In this document: positions 1 to 10,200 of the stretch, piece by piece
How the letters are laid out: every line of letters starts with the position of its first letter
Position numbering within the stretch: position 1 is the first letter of the stretch
Assembly: GCA_036504215.1 (NCBI GenBank)
Contig: DASXVO010000086.1
Location: 62,001-126,000, forward strand
DNA from: Vicinamibacterales bacterium
GTDB taxonomy: Bacteria; Acidobacteriota; Vicinamibacteria; Vicinamibacterales; Fen-181
Reading direction: 5' to 3'
Length of the DNA: 64,000 nucleotides
Made by a program: the position numbers and the translations under genes
The notes under the pieces: model-generated
What the model was told of the DNA's origin: nothing
What the model saw: only the letters and a program-made list of their open reading frames with translations
Database searches by the model: none

Positions 1-1920
1 GGTGAAACGATCGAGGACGTGCTCGCGCGCCGCAGCCTGCCACTTCTTGAAGACGAGCCTGATCTCGGCGCCGTCGAGGGCCTCGGGGCCGAACTCCGCG
101 CTGGATGCGGCGATGGTGATCCACAGGCTCTTGCCGTTCGGCAGGATGCGATCGCGCGTGTCGAGCCAGAGCGTGTGCGGCTCGCCCGGTTTCACCGAGA
201 CGCTCACGTCCATCATCGTCCGGAGCGGCCAGATCGGATCGTGCACCTGCACGTGGATGGGAACGTACTGGCCGTGTGTCGGCTTCACGTTGAGCGCCGG
301 CAGATCGATCGCGACACCGTCGAGCCCGGCCTGGATGCTCGTCCAGGTGTAGGAGAAGCCGCGCGGCGCCTGGCTGAGCGTGACGTCCCGGAAGTCGGCG
401 GGGACAAGGACGTGGACGATCGGCAGACCGCGAGGCCCCGGCGCCCGCAGGGTCCGCGGCGCGCCTGCGGGCAGCGCGACGACCGTGCGCTGCTCGTCGG
501 CGGGGAACCGGCCCGAGATGTAGTCCAGCAGCGGCTTCAGGCAGGGCTGGTCCGGCCCAGCCGACGCCTGCACCCGGTAGGTCAGCTTGGCGGTGCCCGC
601 CGGCTCCGCGACATCCGCCACGTAGTAGGCGCCAAGCTCGCCGATCGGCGTCTCCTGCTCGACGTTGGTGAACCGCAGCGTCTGGCCGTGCACCGGCTGC
701 GGCAGCCGGGTGGACGTGCGCTCCTGCCCCTTGGGCCGGTCGAACAGGTCTCTCGGGGCGACCGGCGTTTCCGCTGAATCGGCCGTCACGCTGAAGCGGC
801 CAAACGCGGCGCCCGACACCTCGATCTGGTTCCAGGGCTCGGCCGGCATGACGAACCGAATCGATTTTCCAGACAGCGAATAGCAGTCCCAGTCCGGCAA
901 CTGGAAGTAGTCGTTGCGGCCGGCCAGGCGCGATCGGTTGAAGACGCCCGGCCACGTGGTCTCGCGGATGCCGTCGGTTGCCTTCCACCACCAGCGCCTG
1001 ATGTCGTACACGTCGTGGATCTCGACCTTGCGAATGCTCGCGTGCCTGGTCGTGAGCGGCGCGGGGAACTCGCCCGTGCGATTCCAGCCATAGCGGTACC
1101 ACCATTCGCGCTGCCACTCGGGCGACTGCACATCGCGCTCGAGGGCCGGAATCGCGGTCGGTGCTTCGCCTCGTCCCAGCGACGACACGTTGTCATCCGA
1201 CAACATGCGGTCGTAGATGCGCAGTTCGTCGATGTCACCGCCGCGGACGAAGTTGTAGGCGCTCTGCACCTGCATCGGTCCGATGACGCGCGAGTGCGGT
1301 CCGAACTGGTCGAGGGCCGCGTCGAAGATCGCGACGCCGTCCTGCCGCGCAGCCAGCCGGCCGTCGACGTAGAAGCGGATGCCGCGGGTCTCGTCCCACG
1401 CGAGCGCGAAGTGGGTCCACTGGTCGGGTTTCGGGAACGCGGGCATGGCATAGCTCACGCGCGTGCGGGCCAGGCTCGCGTCCGTGACGAACGCATCGAA
1501 TCCGGGCTTGCCGTTGTAGTCGATCCGCAGGAAGACCATGTCCCAACTGGAGTGATCGGCGTACCCGACGCGGAAGATCGGGAATGGCGTCGGGCCCACC
1601 GGTTCGCGGGAGCGCCAGAAGAACGACACCGTCCCGCGCTGCGCGTAGACGTTGCCCGGCGCCCAGTAGGACAGTAACTGCGTGTGCGCACACCGCAGTC
1701 CCTGACCCTTCGCGCCGTCGTTGATCACGCTCACGCCGGCTTCGTAATTTGGCTCGGGCGTGCCGCCAGCCGAGACGTCGGCGGTCACCGCGTGGTCGCC
1801 CGACAGGTAGAACAGCAGGCCGGGCTCCTTGGTCGACTGCCCTCGAGCTGCCATCGCCAGCGTCAGCGCCAGAACGAAACACCCCAGCAGAAGTCCCCGC
1901 CGCCACGTTGCCGTATTCAT
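1..1920 (-). CDS. Secreted LamG-domain protein (3' end outside window)
   Basis: The reading frame is open from an ATG at 1920 down to base 1, so the C-terminus is missing and at least 640 residues are encoded. An N-terminal hydrophobic signal (RRGLLLGCFVLALTLAMAA) is followed by a concanavalin-A-like/LamG fold: typical segments are APGNVYAQRGTVSFFWRS, QWTHFALAWDE, GIRFYVDGRLAARQDG and DIDELRIYDRML. The remaining ~370 residues are beta-rich and unrecognised. LamG folds bind carbohydrate or protein, and the position just downstream of a pectate-lyase-like gene with a 36-base gap suggests a role in polysaccharide processing outside the cytoplasm. No catalytic motif was identified, so the function is open. 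Confidence 0.8.
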   Translation of the reverse strand, partial: MNTATWRRGLLLGCFVLALTLAMAARGQSTKEPGLLFYLSGDHAVTADVSAGGTPEPNYEAGVSVINDGAKGQGLRCAHTQLLSYWAPGNVYAQRGTVSFFWRSREPVGPTPFPIFRVGYADHSSWDMVFLRIDYNGKPGFDAFVTDASLARTRVSYAMPAFPKPDQWTHFALAWDETRGIRFYVDGRLAARQDGVAIFDAALDQFGPHSRVIGPMQVQSAYNFVRGGDIDELRIYDRMLSDDNVSSLGRGEAPTAIPALERDVQSPEWQREWWYRYGWNRTGEFPAPLTTRHASIRKVEIHDVYDIRRWWWKATDGIRETTWPGVFNRSRLAGRNDYFQLPDWDCYSLSGKSIRFVMPAEPWNQIEVSGAAFGRFSVTADSAETPVAPRDLFDRPKGQERTSTRLPQPVHGQTLRFTNVEQETPIGELGAYYVADVAEPAGTAKLTYRVQASAGPDQPCLKPLLDYISGRFPADEQRTVVALPAGAPRTLRAPGPRGLPIVHVLVPADFRDVTLSQAPRGFSYTWTSIQAGLDGVAIDLPALNVKPTHGQYVPIHVQVHDPIWPLRTMMDVSVSVKPGEPHTLWLDTRDRILPNGKSLWITIAASSAEFGPEALDGAEIRLVFKKWQAAAREHVLDRFT

Positions 1921-1956
1921 CCGATTGCCTCGAGAAACACAGGGAACCGACGCGAG

Positions 1957-3951
1957 CTATCGCGCGCCCGGCACACTCAGCATCCGTTCCGGTGCCAGCG
2001 CTTCGGGGGTCACACGAATCGTGCGGATTCGACCCTTGAACCAGGACACCAGGTTCTGCCGCACACCGATCGACGTGCCCCCGCCGGCCATCGGGCTGAA
2101 CTCCACGGGGCCGGCCAGCTCACGCACACCGTTCACGTAGTGCGCCATCGTCTTGCCGTCATAGACCAGCGAGGCCACCGCCCACTGGCCTGCCGGATGC
2201 GTCATCGCGCGGTCGAGCAGCGTGCGCGACGAGTCGCCTGATTTCAGGAACGTGTCGAGGCTCCAGACGGCACCGGGAAGCAGGCGCGTCTCCATCATCA
2301 GACGATTCTCGGAACCCACCTCGGACAGGTGCAGAAACCGCTGCTCGCCAGGGCCATCCGTCGCCGGCTCGAACAGCACCTCCACGGTGAACCGGCTCAG
2401 GCCGACGATTGGGTTGACGTCGACTTGGAGTCCGTCCGAGGCGCCATTGAACTCGACGGCCGGCCCGATTCCCGTCTGGACCACGTGCGGCGCGCCAACC
2501 ATCCTCACCGGTCGCCCGCCAATCTTCGTGAGGTTGTCGATCTGCCAGACGATCGGTACCGCTGACGATCCGAGGCGAGCGGAGGTGCCGGGCCGGATCA
2601 CCTGCGGCGCCGCACTGGCCGACGGCGGGCGGGCGGCCAACTCGTTCAGGTACACCTCGATGTTCGTGTAGCCGCCGGGGCCGCCTGGCCGCGCGGCATC
2701 GGCGGGGTCCTTCGGATTGAGCCCGTGCGTCTTCTCCCAGCCGTCCGGCATCCCGTCCTGGTCGGTGTCGATCGGCGCCTGTCCGGCACGATACTCCGGC
2801 CAGCCGCCGACCTCCGACTGCGAGTCGATGATCGCGCCGTCACCCTTCTCGACCGACTGCACGATGCGCGCGTCCACCGGATCCCGCCTGGGCAGCGTCG
2901 CTCCGACGAGGCCAACCACGTCCGACAGCGCCCGGCGTGCGGTCGTCGTCTCGACCTCCGGCACGTCGAACGGCGTCTTCACGACCGACACCAGCCGTCT
3001 GCCGTTGAACTCCGTCCGGTCGAACAGCTTCGCGTTGTCGGCGGTCCAGTCGTCATGGCCATCCACGACGTTCCCTTCGACGAAATACGCGGCGTCGGCA
3101 TTGTCGGTGAAGACAATGATCCCGCGCGTGCGGTTGCTGCTCGGCCCCGGCCGGACGTAGTTGTTCACGTAGTTCACGCTCAGCCGATCCCCCGTCATGC
3201 CGCTGGCCATCTCACCGTAGTCGTAGATGACGTTGTTGCGAACATCGAACGTTGGATATGGCGGCCTGGCGTAGTTGTCACCAAGGCGGGGATTGCGCGC
3301 GGCATTGTGCGCCCACAGGTTGTGGTGGAAGGTCACGCCGCCGACCGCGCGCGCCAGCGACCCGTATCCGTGCGCGCCCTTGCTGTGCACGCTGTGATTG
3401 AGCGCCTCTGCGACGAGACACCACTGGACGGTGATGTTCCGGATCCCGCCGCTCGGCGAGAGGTTCTCGTCCACGCTCCATGTCGTCGAGCAGTGATCGA
3501 CGATCACGTCGTGGCTGTCGCCCATGATGTCGAGACTGTCGTCCTCGGCCTTGGCGAGGTCGCCCAGGCGGAACCGCAAGTACCGAACGATGACGTCGTG
3601 GGTCCTGATGCTGACCTGTCGGCCGCGGATGCAGATCCCGTCGCCCGGCGCGCTCTGTCCCGCGACGGTGAGATACGGCTCCGCGATCTCGAGTGGCGAC
3701 TGCAGCGTGATCAGGCCGCCGGTCGCGAACACGACGAGCCGCGGCCCTTTCGCCGTGACCGCGTCCCTGAAGCTGCCCGGCCCGGCATCGTTCACGTTCG
3801 ACACCACGATCACCCGCCCGCCGCGACCACCCGGGGTTTTCGCCCCGAACCCCTCCGCCCCCGGGAACGCGGGGGGCGCCATGGGCGCGGCCCCGTCGAG
3901 ACCGGCGCAGAGACCAGCCGCAATCAGCACGAACACGTTCAGCGCACGCAT
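1957..3951 (-). CDS. Secreted PL1-like pectate lyase with C-terminal LamG domain
   Basis: About 664 residues. The start MRALNVFVLIAAGLCAG is chosen because GGAGG lies 8 bases upstream and a signal peptide follows; a further-upstream start would add 36 unlikely residues. After the signal, the pectate-lyase signature AFPGAEGFGAKTPGGRGG opens a right-handed beta-helix. VIVDHCSTTWSVDE and ARNPRLGD resemble the PL1 vWIDH and RxPR regions, where the catalytic Arg sits. A calcium-binding type-3-like loop (DTDQDGMPDGWEKTHGLNP) comes next, and the last ~190 residues are LamG-like. Family knowledge: such enzymes cleave polygalacturonate by beta-elimination with calcium. Substrate is inferred. It lies in line with the beta-helix gene upstream and the TonB receptor, forming a polysaccharide locus. 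Confidence 0.85.
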   Translation of the reverse strand: MRALNVFVLIAAGLCAGLDGAAPMAPPAFPGAEGFGAKTPGGRGGRVIVVSNVNDAGPGSFRDAVTAKGPRLVVFATGGLITLQSPLEIAEPYLTVAGQSAPGDGICIRGRQVSIRTHDVIVRYLRFRLGDLAKAEDDSLDIMGDSHDVIVDHCSTTWSVDENLSPSGGIRNITVQWCLVAEALNHSVHSKGAHGYGSLARAVGGVTFHHNLWAHNAARNPRLGDNYARPPYPTFDVRNNVIYDYGEMASGMTGDRLSVNYVNNYVRPGPSSNRTRGIIVFTDNADAAYFVEGNVVDGHDDWTADNAKLFDRTEFNGRRLVSVVKTPFDVPEVETTTARRALSDVVGLVGATLPRRDPVDARIVQSVEKGDGAIIDSQSEVGGWPEYRAGQAPIDTDQDGMPDGWEKTHGLNPKDPADAARPGGPGGYTNIEVYLNELAARPPSASAAPQVIRPGTSARLGSSAVPIVWQIDNLTKIGGRPVRMVGAPHVVQTGIGPAVEFNGASDGLQVDVNPIVGLSRFTVEVLFEPATDGPGEQRFLHLSEVGSENRLMMETRLLPGAVWSLDTFLKSGDSSRTLLDRAMTHPAGQWAVASLVYDGKTMAHYVNGVRELAGPVEFSPMAGGGTSIGVRQNLVSWFKGRIRTIRVTPEALAPERMLSVPGAR

Positions 3952-4034
3952 GTTTCGCACCTCCGACACCACCATCGAGAACACCAGGAACAACGAGAGG
4001 GTCACGCGCGATCCTCCCTGGTGTCCTTGGTGGT

Positions 4035-7000
4035 CTACTTCGTCACCAGTCGCAGCCACGCCACCGACGGTCTGCCGGTGGCTGGCGGCACCAATGTCAC
4101 CAGCGCTCCGCCTTGCACGCTACCACCGCCGGTCAGCCTGCCGGTGTCCGAATCGAGCCAGGACACGCTGTAGGGTGCCGCATCTGCCGTCAGGTCCAGT
4201 GCGGTGGCCTCACCATTCATCGAGTAGACCACGTAGCTGGCGCCCGGCTGGGCGAGGCACCAACTCGTTTCCCGTGGTGATCGCACCAGCTCGGTGGGCG
4301 CGGCGGCCGCACGCGCGCTCGCCGGGATCGTGCCCTCGATCACCTTGGTGAGCGCGGGGTACTCGTCGCCGTCGAACAGTATTACGAGGTCCGGATGGCG
4401 GTCGCGGTACTCGCGCCACGTGCGGTAGCGCATCGGTTTCGTGCTCGCCCACAACTGGTCGAACAGCCGCTGGAACTCGGGCCCGTTCAAGAAGTCCTTC
4501 TGATCGAGCAACGAGATTCCGAGCTTCGACTTCAGCGACTCGAGTTCCGCGGCGGACGCTATGTCCGGCCGCTGCTCGCGCGGGGCCCGGTTCAGACCGC
4601 CCCGAATCGCGAACAGCCGGCCGTCCGGGCGATAGATCCAGTGGTGCACGTCGATCGCGGAGACCATCGAACCGCGGACAGGGTCTGAGAGGATGGCGTC
4701 GAGCCAGGCTTTCGGAATCTCGAGCGAGATGAACAGTCGCTTGCCGTGCTCCTGCTCCCACTCGCGAATCGTATCGAGCCAGAACTGCACGAACTCGATC
4801 GGTCCGCTGTACTCGCGGTCGATGCCGTGCACCACGTTCGTGTTGTCCTTCAGCACGTCGAGCGCGTGGCGGATGTACAGCCGATGCAGTTCCCGCCGGA
4901 CCGGGTGGCTGACATCGTAGAAGGTGTTCGCAGCCGGCACCTCGTCCGGCATGTCCGTCGCCTGGATGGCGTTGACAGGACGCCACGGGAAGTCCACGTA
5001 GTGCGCGCGGCTCTCGACGAGCCAGTGTTGAAAGTAGAAGTGGTGGTAGAGCACAAGACCCCGCCGGTCGGCGATGTCGGCAAACGTCCTGATGCGCTCG
5101 AAGAACCAGGGGTTGAAGCGCGTCAGGTCGTACTTGCTCAGACCGTCCCACGCCTTGCCCTGACCGCTGCGGCCCCACGGGAGCTCGATGAACGGCGCCC
5201 ACACGTCACCCGTGCGCTCCTCGGGCGAGCCGTAGTAGTTGTGGTCGACGCGGCGGCGGTCGTACCACAGGCCGTAGTGCTGGTAGAACGCCGCACCAGC
5301 GGGCAGCGCGGCGGCCATCTCCTCGAGGTCGTCGGTCGCTCCGCGGCCGACGATCCCGGGCGCGAATCGTGTAATCGCCGGCCCCGACTTCTCGGCGAGG
5401 CTCCGAGGCATCTGGGCCTGGAACCACGACCAGTTCACCTTCGAGGTCCACACGGGCCGGCCGCCCGCCACGAATCTGGCATGGCTGATCGTCAGCGGAC
5501 GGCCCGCCGTCCTCGGGCCCGCTTCCCGCGCGATGAACGCATCGACCTCCGCATCCGTGATGCGGCGCAGCGCGGCCGACGGCGCGGGCGGACCGGGCGT
5601 GGTGGCCTTCGCCCGCGCGGCGGCGGCTCCAATCCGCTCCTCCAACTGCGTCTGGTACAGGCTGCGCGGCTGGACGGCGGTCCCACGGTAGAAGTCGCGG
5701 TACGGCATCGTTCGCGGGTCGTAGATGATGCCGTCGCCCGTGACGACGCCCTTGCAGCCGTACGCCTGGTTGGTGGCGCCCGGCGGACTCTGCACCTCGA
5801 CATCGGTTGCCGCGCAGTTCCACAACACCGAGTTGGCGGCCGTCCAACCCGCGCCCTGGTCGGCCACCCCTCGGTTCGTCAGCCGGATCGCGTTGCCGCG
5901 GATCGTCACATTGTCGAACAGGACACCGGACGCCCAGCTCTCGATGGTGCCGCTGTAGTCGAGCGAGTCGGCCGACGCGCAGTCGAGGAAGACGTTCGGG
6001 CCGGCGGCGGCGAAGCCGACCGCGAAGTCGCGCCGAGCCCGTTCGCTGCGGCACCGCTCGAAGAGCGTCAACTGGCCGGCGGTGTAGAACGCGCGCCGCC
6101 GGTAACCGCCGATCTCGGAGACGGGCGCCCACGACTCGCAGTCCTCCACCGTGACCCACTTCGTGTCGGCCTGTGCGTTGACAACGGAGCTGACGAAGTG
6201 GACGCCGGCCACACGGCGGACCCAGGCGTTCGCCAGCTTGTCCAGCGTGAGGGCAAACCAGGCGTGGTCCTCGTCGAACGGCCGCGCGTCCTCGAACTCG
6301 GATACGAGGCGGAGATCTTCGACACCCACGTGCTCGATCCGTCCGGCAAACGCATAGACCACGAGCGACCCGCCACCCTGCTCCTGCTCGATCGCCGTCG
6401 TCAGCGGCGCGTCGACGGTCACGCGGTTGCCGTCAACCGCGGTGATCACGCGGTCCCATCGGACATCGCGCGATCCTGGGGGCCAGTTGAGCCGCGTGTC
6501 CGGTCTCCAGCCAGGGAACTGGTTCATGCCGAGACGCCCGATCCAGGCGGCCGTCGAGGGCCGGTGGACGAGAACGGTCGCTCCACGAGCGAGGCCGCGT
6601 GCATCGTCCACAGAGAACGACCGCGCGCCGACGGGCACGTACGGGTCGGTGATGCGACGCCGGTCTCCCTCACGCGAGGTCCGGTCTCCCTGGCCGGCCA
6701 CGACGATCAGCGATCGCCGCGAGGTGCCGGTGGCGACGAGCACGGAACCGTCCTCGCCGCGCCCGGCACCGCGCAGCACGACTCCACTCGTGGCGATACG
6801 AAGGCCGCCGTCGATGAAGTAGGTCCCCTTCTCGAGCAGCACCGCACCGCGAAAACCGTTTCCGTCCGCCGGCATGGAGGAGACCAGGTCGATGGCGGCC
6901 TGGATGCGGGCGCGATCGCCGAGTCGCCCGGACGTCCCGCCCGTCCGAGGCGAGGACAGCGGCGGAACGACGATGCGCGCGGGGACGTCGGGGAGCGGCG

Positions 7001-7211
7001 GGCCTCCCCCGGCGTACCCGGCGTGTGAGAAGTCGATGATACGGTTGCCGGCGGGATCGCTCGTGTACACCAGGCGCCCGTCGCCGCCCTGGGTGACCGA
7101 GATGGCAGGCCGGGTCGCCGGCAGAGGGGACGTTTGCGCGCGTGCGGCGCCTGGGACTCCCGGGCCAGCCGCCAGCAGCGCGAGCATCAGCGAAGACCAT
7201 CCGTGCTTCAT
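4035..7211 (-). CDS. Large secreted beta-helix protein (pectate-lyase superfamily) with TIM-barrel-like C-terminal half
   Basis: About 1058 residues. The start MKHGWSSLMLALLAAGPG is preferred over an ATG four codons upstream because GAGG precedes it and it gives a clean signal peptide ending at AARAQ. Residues ~100-500 look like a Pectate_lyase_3 beta-helix (RARIQAAIDLVSSMPADG, AVLLEKGTYFIDGGLRI, repeated short strands such as NVTIRGNAIRLTNRG). The second half (AFYQHYGLWYDRRR, LVLYHHFYFQHW, VVHGIDREYSGPIEFVQFW, SAIDVHHWIYRPDGR) reads like a glycosidase-type TIM barrel of the DUF6298 kind, with a short beta domain at the end. Family assignment of this half is tentative. Likely acts on the same polysaccharide as the downstream lyase. 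Confidence 0.75.
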   Translation of the reverse strand: MKHGWSSLMLALLAAGPGVPGAARAQTSPLPATRPAISVTQGGDGRLVYTSDPAGNRIIDFSHAGYAGGGPPLPDVPARIVVPPLSSPRTGGTSGRLGDRARIQAAIDLVSSMPADGNGFRGAVLLEKGTYFIDGGLRIATSGVVLRGAGRGEDGSVLVATGTSRRSLIVVAGQGDRTSREGDRRRITDPYVPVGARSFSVDDARGLARGATVLVHRPSTAAWIGRLGMNQFPGWRPDTRLNWPPGSRDVRWDRVITAVDGNRVTVDAPLTTAIEQEQGGGSLVVYAFAGRIEHVGVEDLRLVSEFEDARPFDEDHAWFALTLDKLANAWVRRVAGVHFVSSVVNAQADTKWVTVEDCESWAPVSEIGGYRRRAFYTAGQLTLFERCRSERARRDFAVGFAAAGPNVFLDCASADSLDYSGTIESWASGVLFDNVTIRGNAIRLTNRGVADQGAGWTAANSVLWNCAATDVEVQSPPGATNQAYGCKGVVTGDGIIYDPRTMPYRDFYRGTAVQPRSLYQTQLEERIGAAAARAKATTPGPPAPSAALRRITDAEVDAFIAREAGPRTAGRPLTISHARFVAGGRPVWTSKVNWSWFQAQMPRSLAEKSGPAITRFAPGIVGRGATDDLEEMAAALPAGAAFYQHYGLWYDRRRVDHNYYGSPEERTGDVWAPFIELPWGRSGQGKAWDGLSKYDLTRFNPWFFERIRTFADIADRRGLVLYHHFYFQHWLVESRAHYVDFPWRPVNAIQATDMPDEVPAANTFYDVSHPVRRELHRLYIRHALDVLKDNTNVVHGIDREYSGPIEFVQFWLDTIREWEQEHGKRLFISLEIPKAWLDAILSDPVRGSMVSAIDVHHWIYRPDGRLFAIRGGLNRAPREQRPDIASAAELESLKSKLGISLLDQKDFLNGPEFQRLFDQLWASTKPMRYRTWREYRDRHPDLVILFDGDEYPALTKVIEGTIPASARAAAAPTELVRSPRETSWCLAQPGASYVVYSMNGEATALDLTADAAPYSVSWLDSDTGRLTGGGSVQGGALVTLVPPATGRPSVAWLRLVTK

Positions 7212-7224
7212 CCAACCTCGCATG

Positions 7225-7260
7225 GAAATGGGGTCGGACTCGAGGGCCCGACCCCATTCC
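7225..7260 (-). terminator. Palindromic spacer after the TonB receptor gene
   Basis: The arms AATGGGGTCGG (7228-7238) and CCGACCCCATT (7248-7258) are perfectly complementary around a short loop. It sits 38 bases past the TonB receptor stop codon and just before the next gene in the same direction, so it could attenuate read-through. There is no clear T-run, so it may equally be a dispersed palindromic repeat. A similar GGGTCGGGA/TCCCGACCC pair occurs at 63488-63565. Confidence 0.45.
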
Positions 7261-7297
7261 TCATCCTCCGAACGGCGGGGACCGTGGAGGCCGAAGT

Positions 7298-10200
7298 CTA
7301 GAACACGAACCGCAGCCCGAGCTGAAGTTCGCGACCGAAGTAGGCGGCGTTCTTACGCGTCACCTTGCCGAACGTGGCACTGCCGAGCGTCATGTCCGGT
7401 TCGGCCCACACCAGGTTGTTGAACGCGTTGTAGGCCTCGAGGCGCGCCTCCAGGCGGTACCGCGACTTGATTCGGAACGACTTGGTCAACGTCATGTCGG
7501 CCATCAAGGTGCTCGGCCCGGTCAGGCCGTCGTAGTACCAGGGATTCGAACGCGGAGTGTAGGCGTCGGCCACCTTGAACATGGTGGTATCGAACCACTG
7601 GTCGTTGGTCGGGTTGGACAGCTTCGGGTTTCCGCTCACCGCATACGTGTTGGTGAAGAGCAGCAGGCCGCCAGAGTAGTAGCGCGCCGAGACCGAATAC
7701 TGCCAGCCGCCGATGGCGTAGTCGAGCGCCGTCGGCATCGTCGACAGGAACCTCCGCTCCTTGCCGATCGGGAGTTCGACGCTGGCAGCCATCGTGATGC
7801 GATGCCGCGGCGCCGCAGAACTCGAGCCTGCGACCTGGCTCGGCCGCCACTCGAGCACGGAATTGTCGCCGGTCTGCTGGAACTTGTACTGCGCGAGGTC
7901 GTTGAACCAGGCCTGCGTCACGTCGTAGTTGTAGGCGTACGCCACCAGGTAGCTGATCCCTTTCAAGAACGGCCGCTGCGCGCGGAATTCGAGCGTGTGG
8001 GTCTTCGCCCTGAGCCCGTCGGTGTTGAACTGGTTCAGCGTCTGGTACTGCGGATACGGCACGAGCAAGCTGCCGAGGGACACGGTCTTGGCGTTCCGCA
8101 ATTGACCGGGGAACTTGTCCGGCGTCAGGTAGTTGTAGAACGGGTTCGTGACGCTCGTGTTGAGCAGCGTCTTGTAGTCGTACCTGAATGCCGGGTCCAT
8201 CATGTTGAGGTTCTTCGTGTACGGGATGTGGCGCGCGTAGTTGAAGAAGTAGTTGGCCTCGAAGATCGCCCCCCCCCAAATCTTGCGCTGGAACGAGAAA
8301 TTCAGCCGGTCGTTCACCTGCGGGTTCTGGTTGTACTGGTCGAGCTGCGCCGTGCCACCAAGGTTCGTGTAGCGACCATAGGCCTGGTCGTACGGCTGGA
8401 TGACCGGATTGCTCGTGGCCCCGAAGGGATTCGACAACGTCGCCTGGGGGACACCGGAAACGAGCGGCAGGACGTTGGTCGTCTGGGCGTAGCCCGAGTA
8501 CTGATCGACGTAGGCGCCGAGCGTGTCACGGAGGGCCTGCGTCGGCATGATGTACTTCGCGTAGCCGAACCGAACGACCGAATCGTCGGCAAGGCGGAAG
8601 TTCACGCCGGCGCGCGGCAGGAAGGTCCACGGGTCGACGTGCCACGCGTGCGGACTGCTGGCGCTGGTGAAAATCCACGCACCGTTGTACGTGTAGCCGT
8701 AGCCCTTGCCCGCCATCAGCGACAAGGCCTGCGCCGGCATGACCGGCGGCTTGGCCTGCATGTCTGGAATCGGCTGAGTCAGGTCGATCTGCTGGGACAG
8801 GCGGTTCTCGGCGTCCGTTGGGCCCGGCTGGTACTCCCACCGCAACCCGAGGTTCACGGTGACGCGGTCGCCCAGGCGCCAGTCGTCCTGGAAGTACGCC
8901 GCGTACGCCTTCAGATTCGGATTCTGCAACGGCACGAGGCGGGCCGAGCTGTTGTTGTCGAGGGCACCCAGCATGAAGGTCGCCCACTGGTTGCCCGTGT
9001 TGACGGTGTCGGGGCTGTCCGAGCTGTTGGCGGTCAGGGCCGCCCGGAACTGCAGATTGATCGGCTCGAAGCGCGCCGCATTGCCGTGATAGGCGCGCAC
9101 CTCCGCGCCCCACTTCATGTTGTGGTCCCCCTGGTACTGGTTCATCCGCGCCGAGAGCGTCCAGGCGTCGGGCCGCTGGTACCATTCCCTGCCCTGCCGG
9201 CCGAGACGATCGTTCGACGCCGGAGCGGCCACGCTGACGTCAACGGCGGGGTAGTAGACATACGGGCTGACGTAGAGCGACGAGTACCAGCTATTGTTCG
9301 GCCAGAGCTGGGCCAGGCCGTCCGTGCCCAGGATGACCTGCGGATTGGCGTACTCGTCGGTCATGTTGTAGAAGCTGCCGCGCACGTTCAGGGTCGTCCG
9401 GTTCGACATGATCCAGACGGCGTCACCGGCAGCGCTCATGCCGTACCGGTTGCTGCCCGAGACGGGGAACAGCTTGGCGTCGGTGGGGTTCTGCTGGTAG
9501 ACGTTGGCCTTGAACTGGCCGTAGCGGGCGAACACCTTGAACTTGTCGGAGAAGTTCACGTCCACGCGCTGCGAGAAGTTCCAGTAGTCCACGTGCTCGT
9601 TCACCGTTCCCTGCCAGTTGTCCACGCTGCCCGGGAGGTTCGGGAGCGGCAACTGCTGGAGGAGCCTGAGCGCCGTCGGGTCGAGTCGGCCCGTCTGGAT
9701 GACGTTGCCAGCGAAGGGCGTGCGCGTGACCTTGCCGTTCGAACCCACGACGGAGGTGTACGGGTCGTAGATCGTCCGCACCTTGCCGTTGTAGACGGAC
9801 TGGCTGAAGTTGCCACCGCGCTCCAGTGCGGTCGGCAGCGTGCGCACGACGGTCACCGGCTTGTTGTCGTTCCAGTTCTCGTACGAGGTGAAGGAGAAGA
9901 TCTTGTTCTTCTTGATCGGACCGCCGAGCGTGGCACCCCACATCTTCAGCTTGGTGCCGCGCAGGCTCGTCGTGTCCTGACCGGGCGCGAACTTGACCGT
10001 CGGATCGGAGAGGGCGTTCAGTTTCGGGTCGCGCTGGAAGTAGTAGGCCGACCCCTTGAACATGTTCGTCCCCGACTTCATGTTCAGCGTGATGACGCCG
10101 CCGAGGCTGTTGCCGTTCTCCGCGTCCACGCTGTTCTTCGACACGGTCATCTCCTCGACCGCGTCCATCGACGGCGTGTAGGACGTCTTGTAACCGGAGC

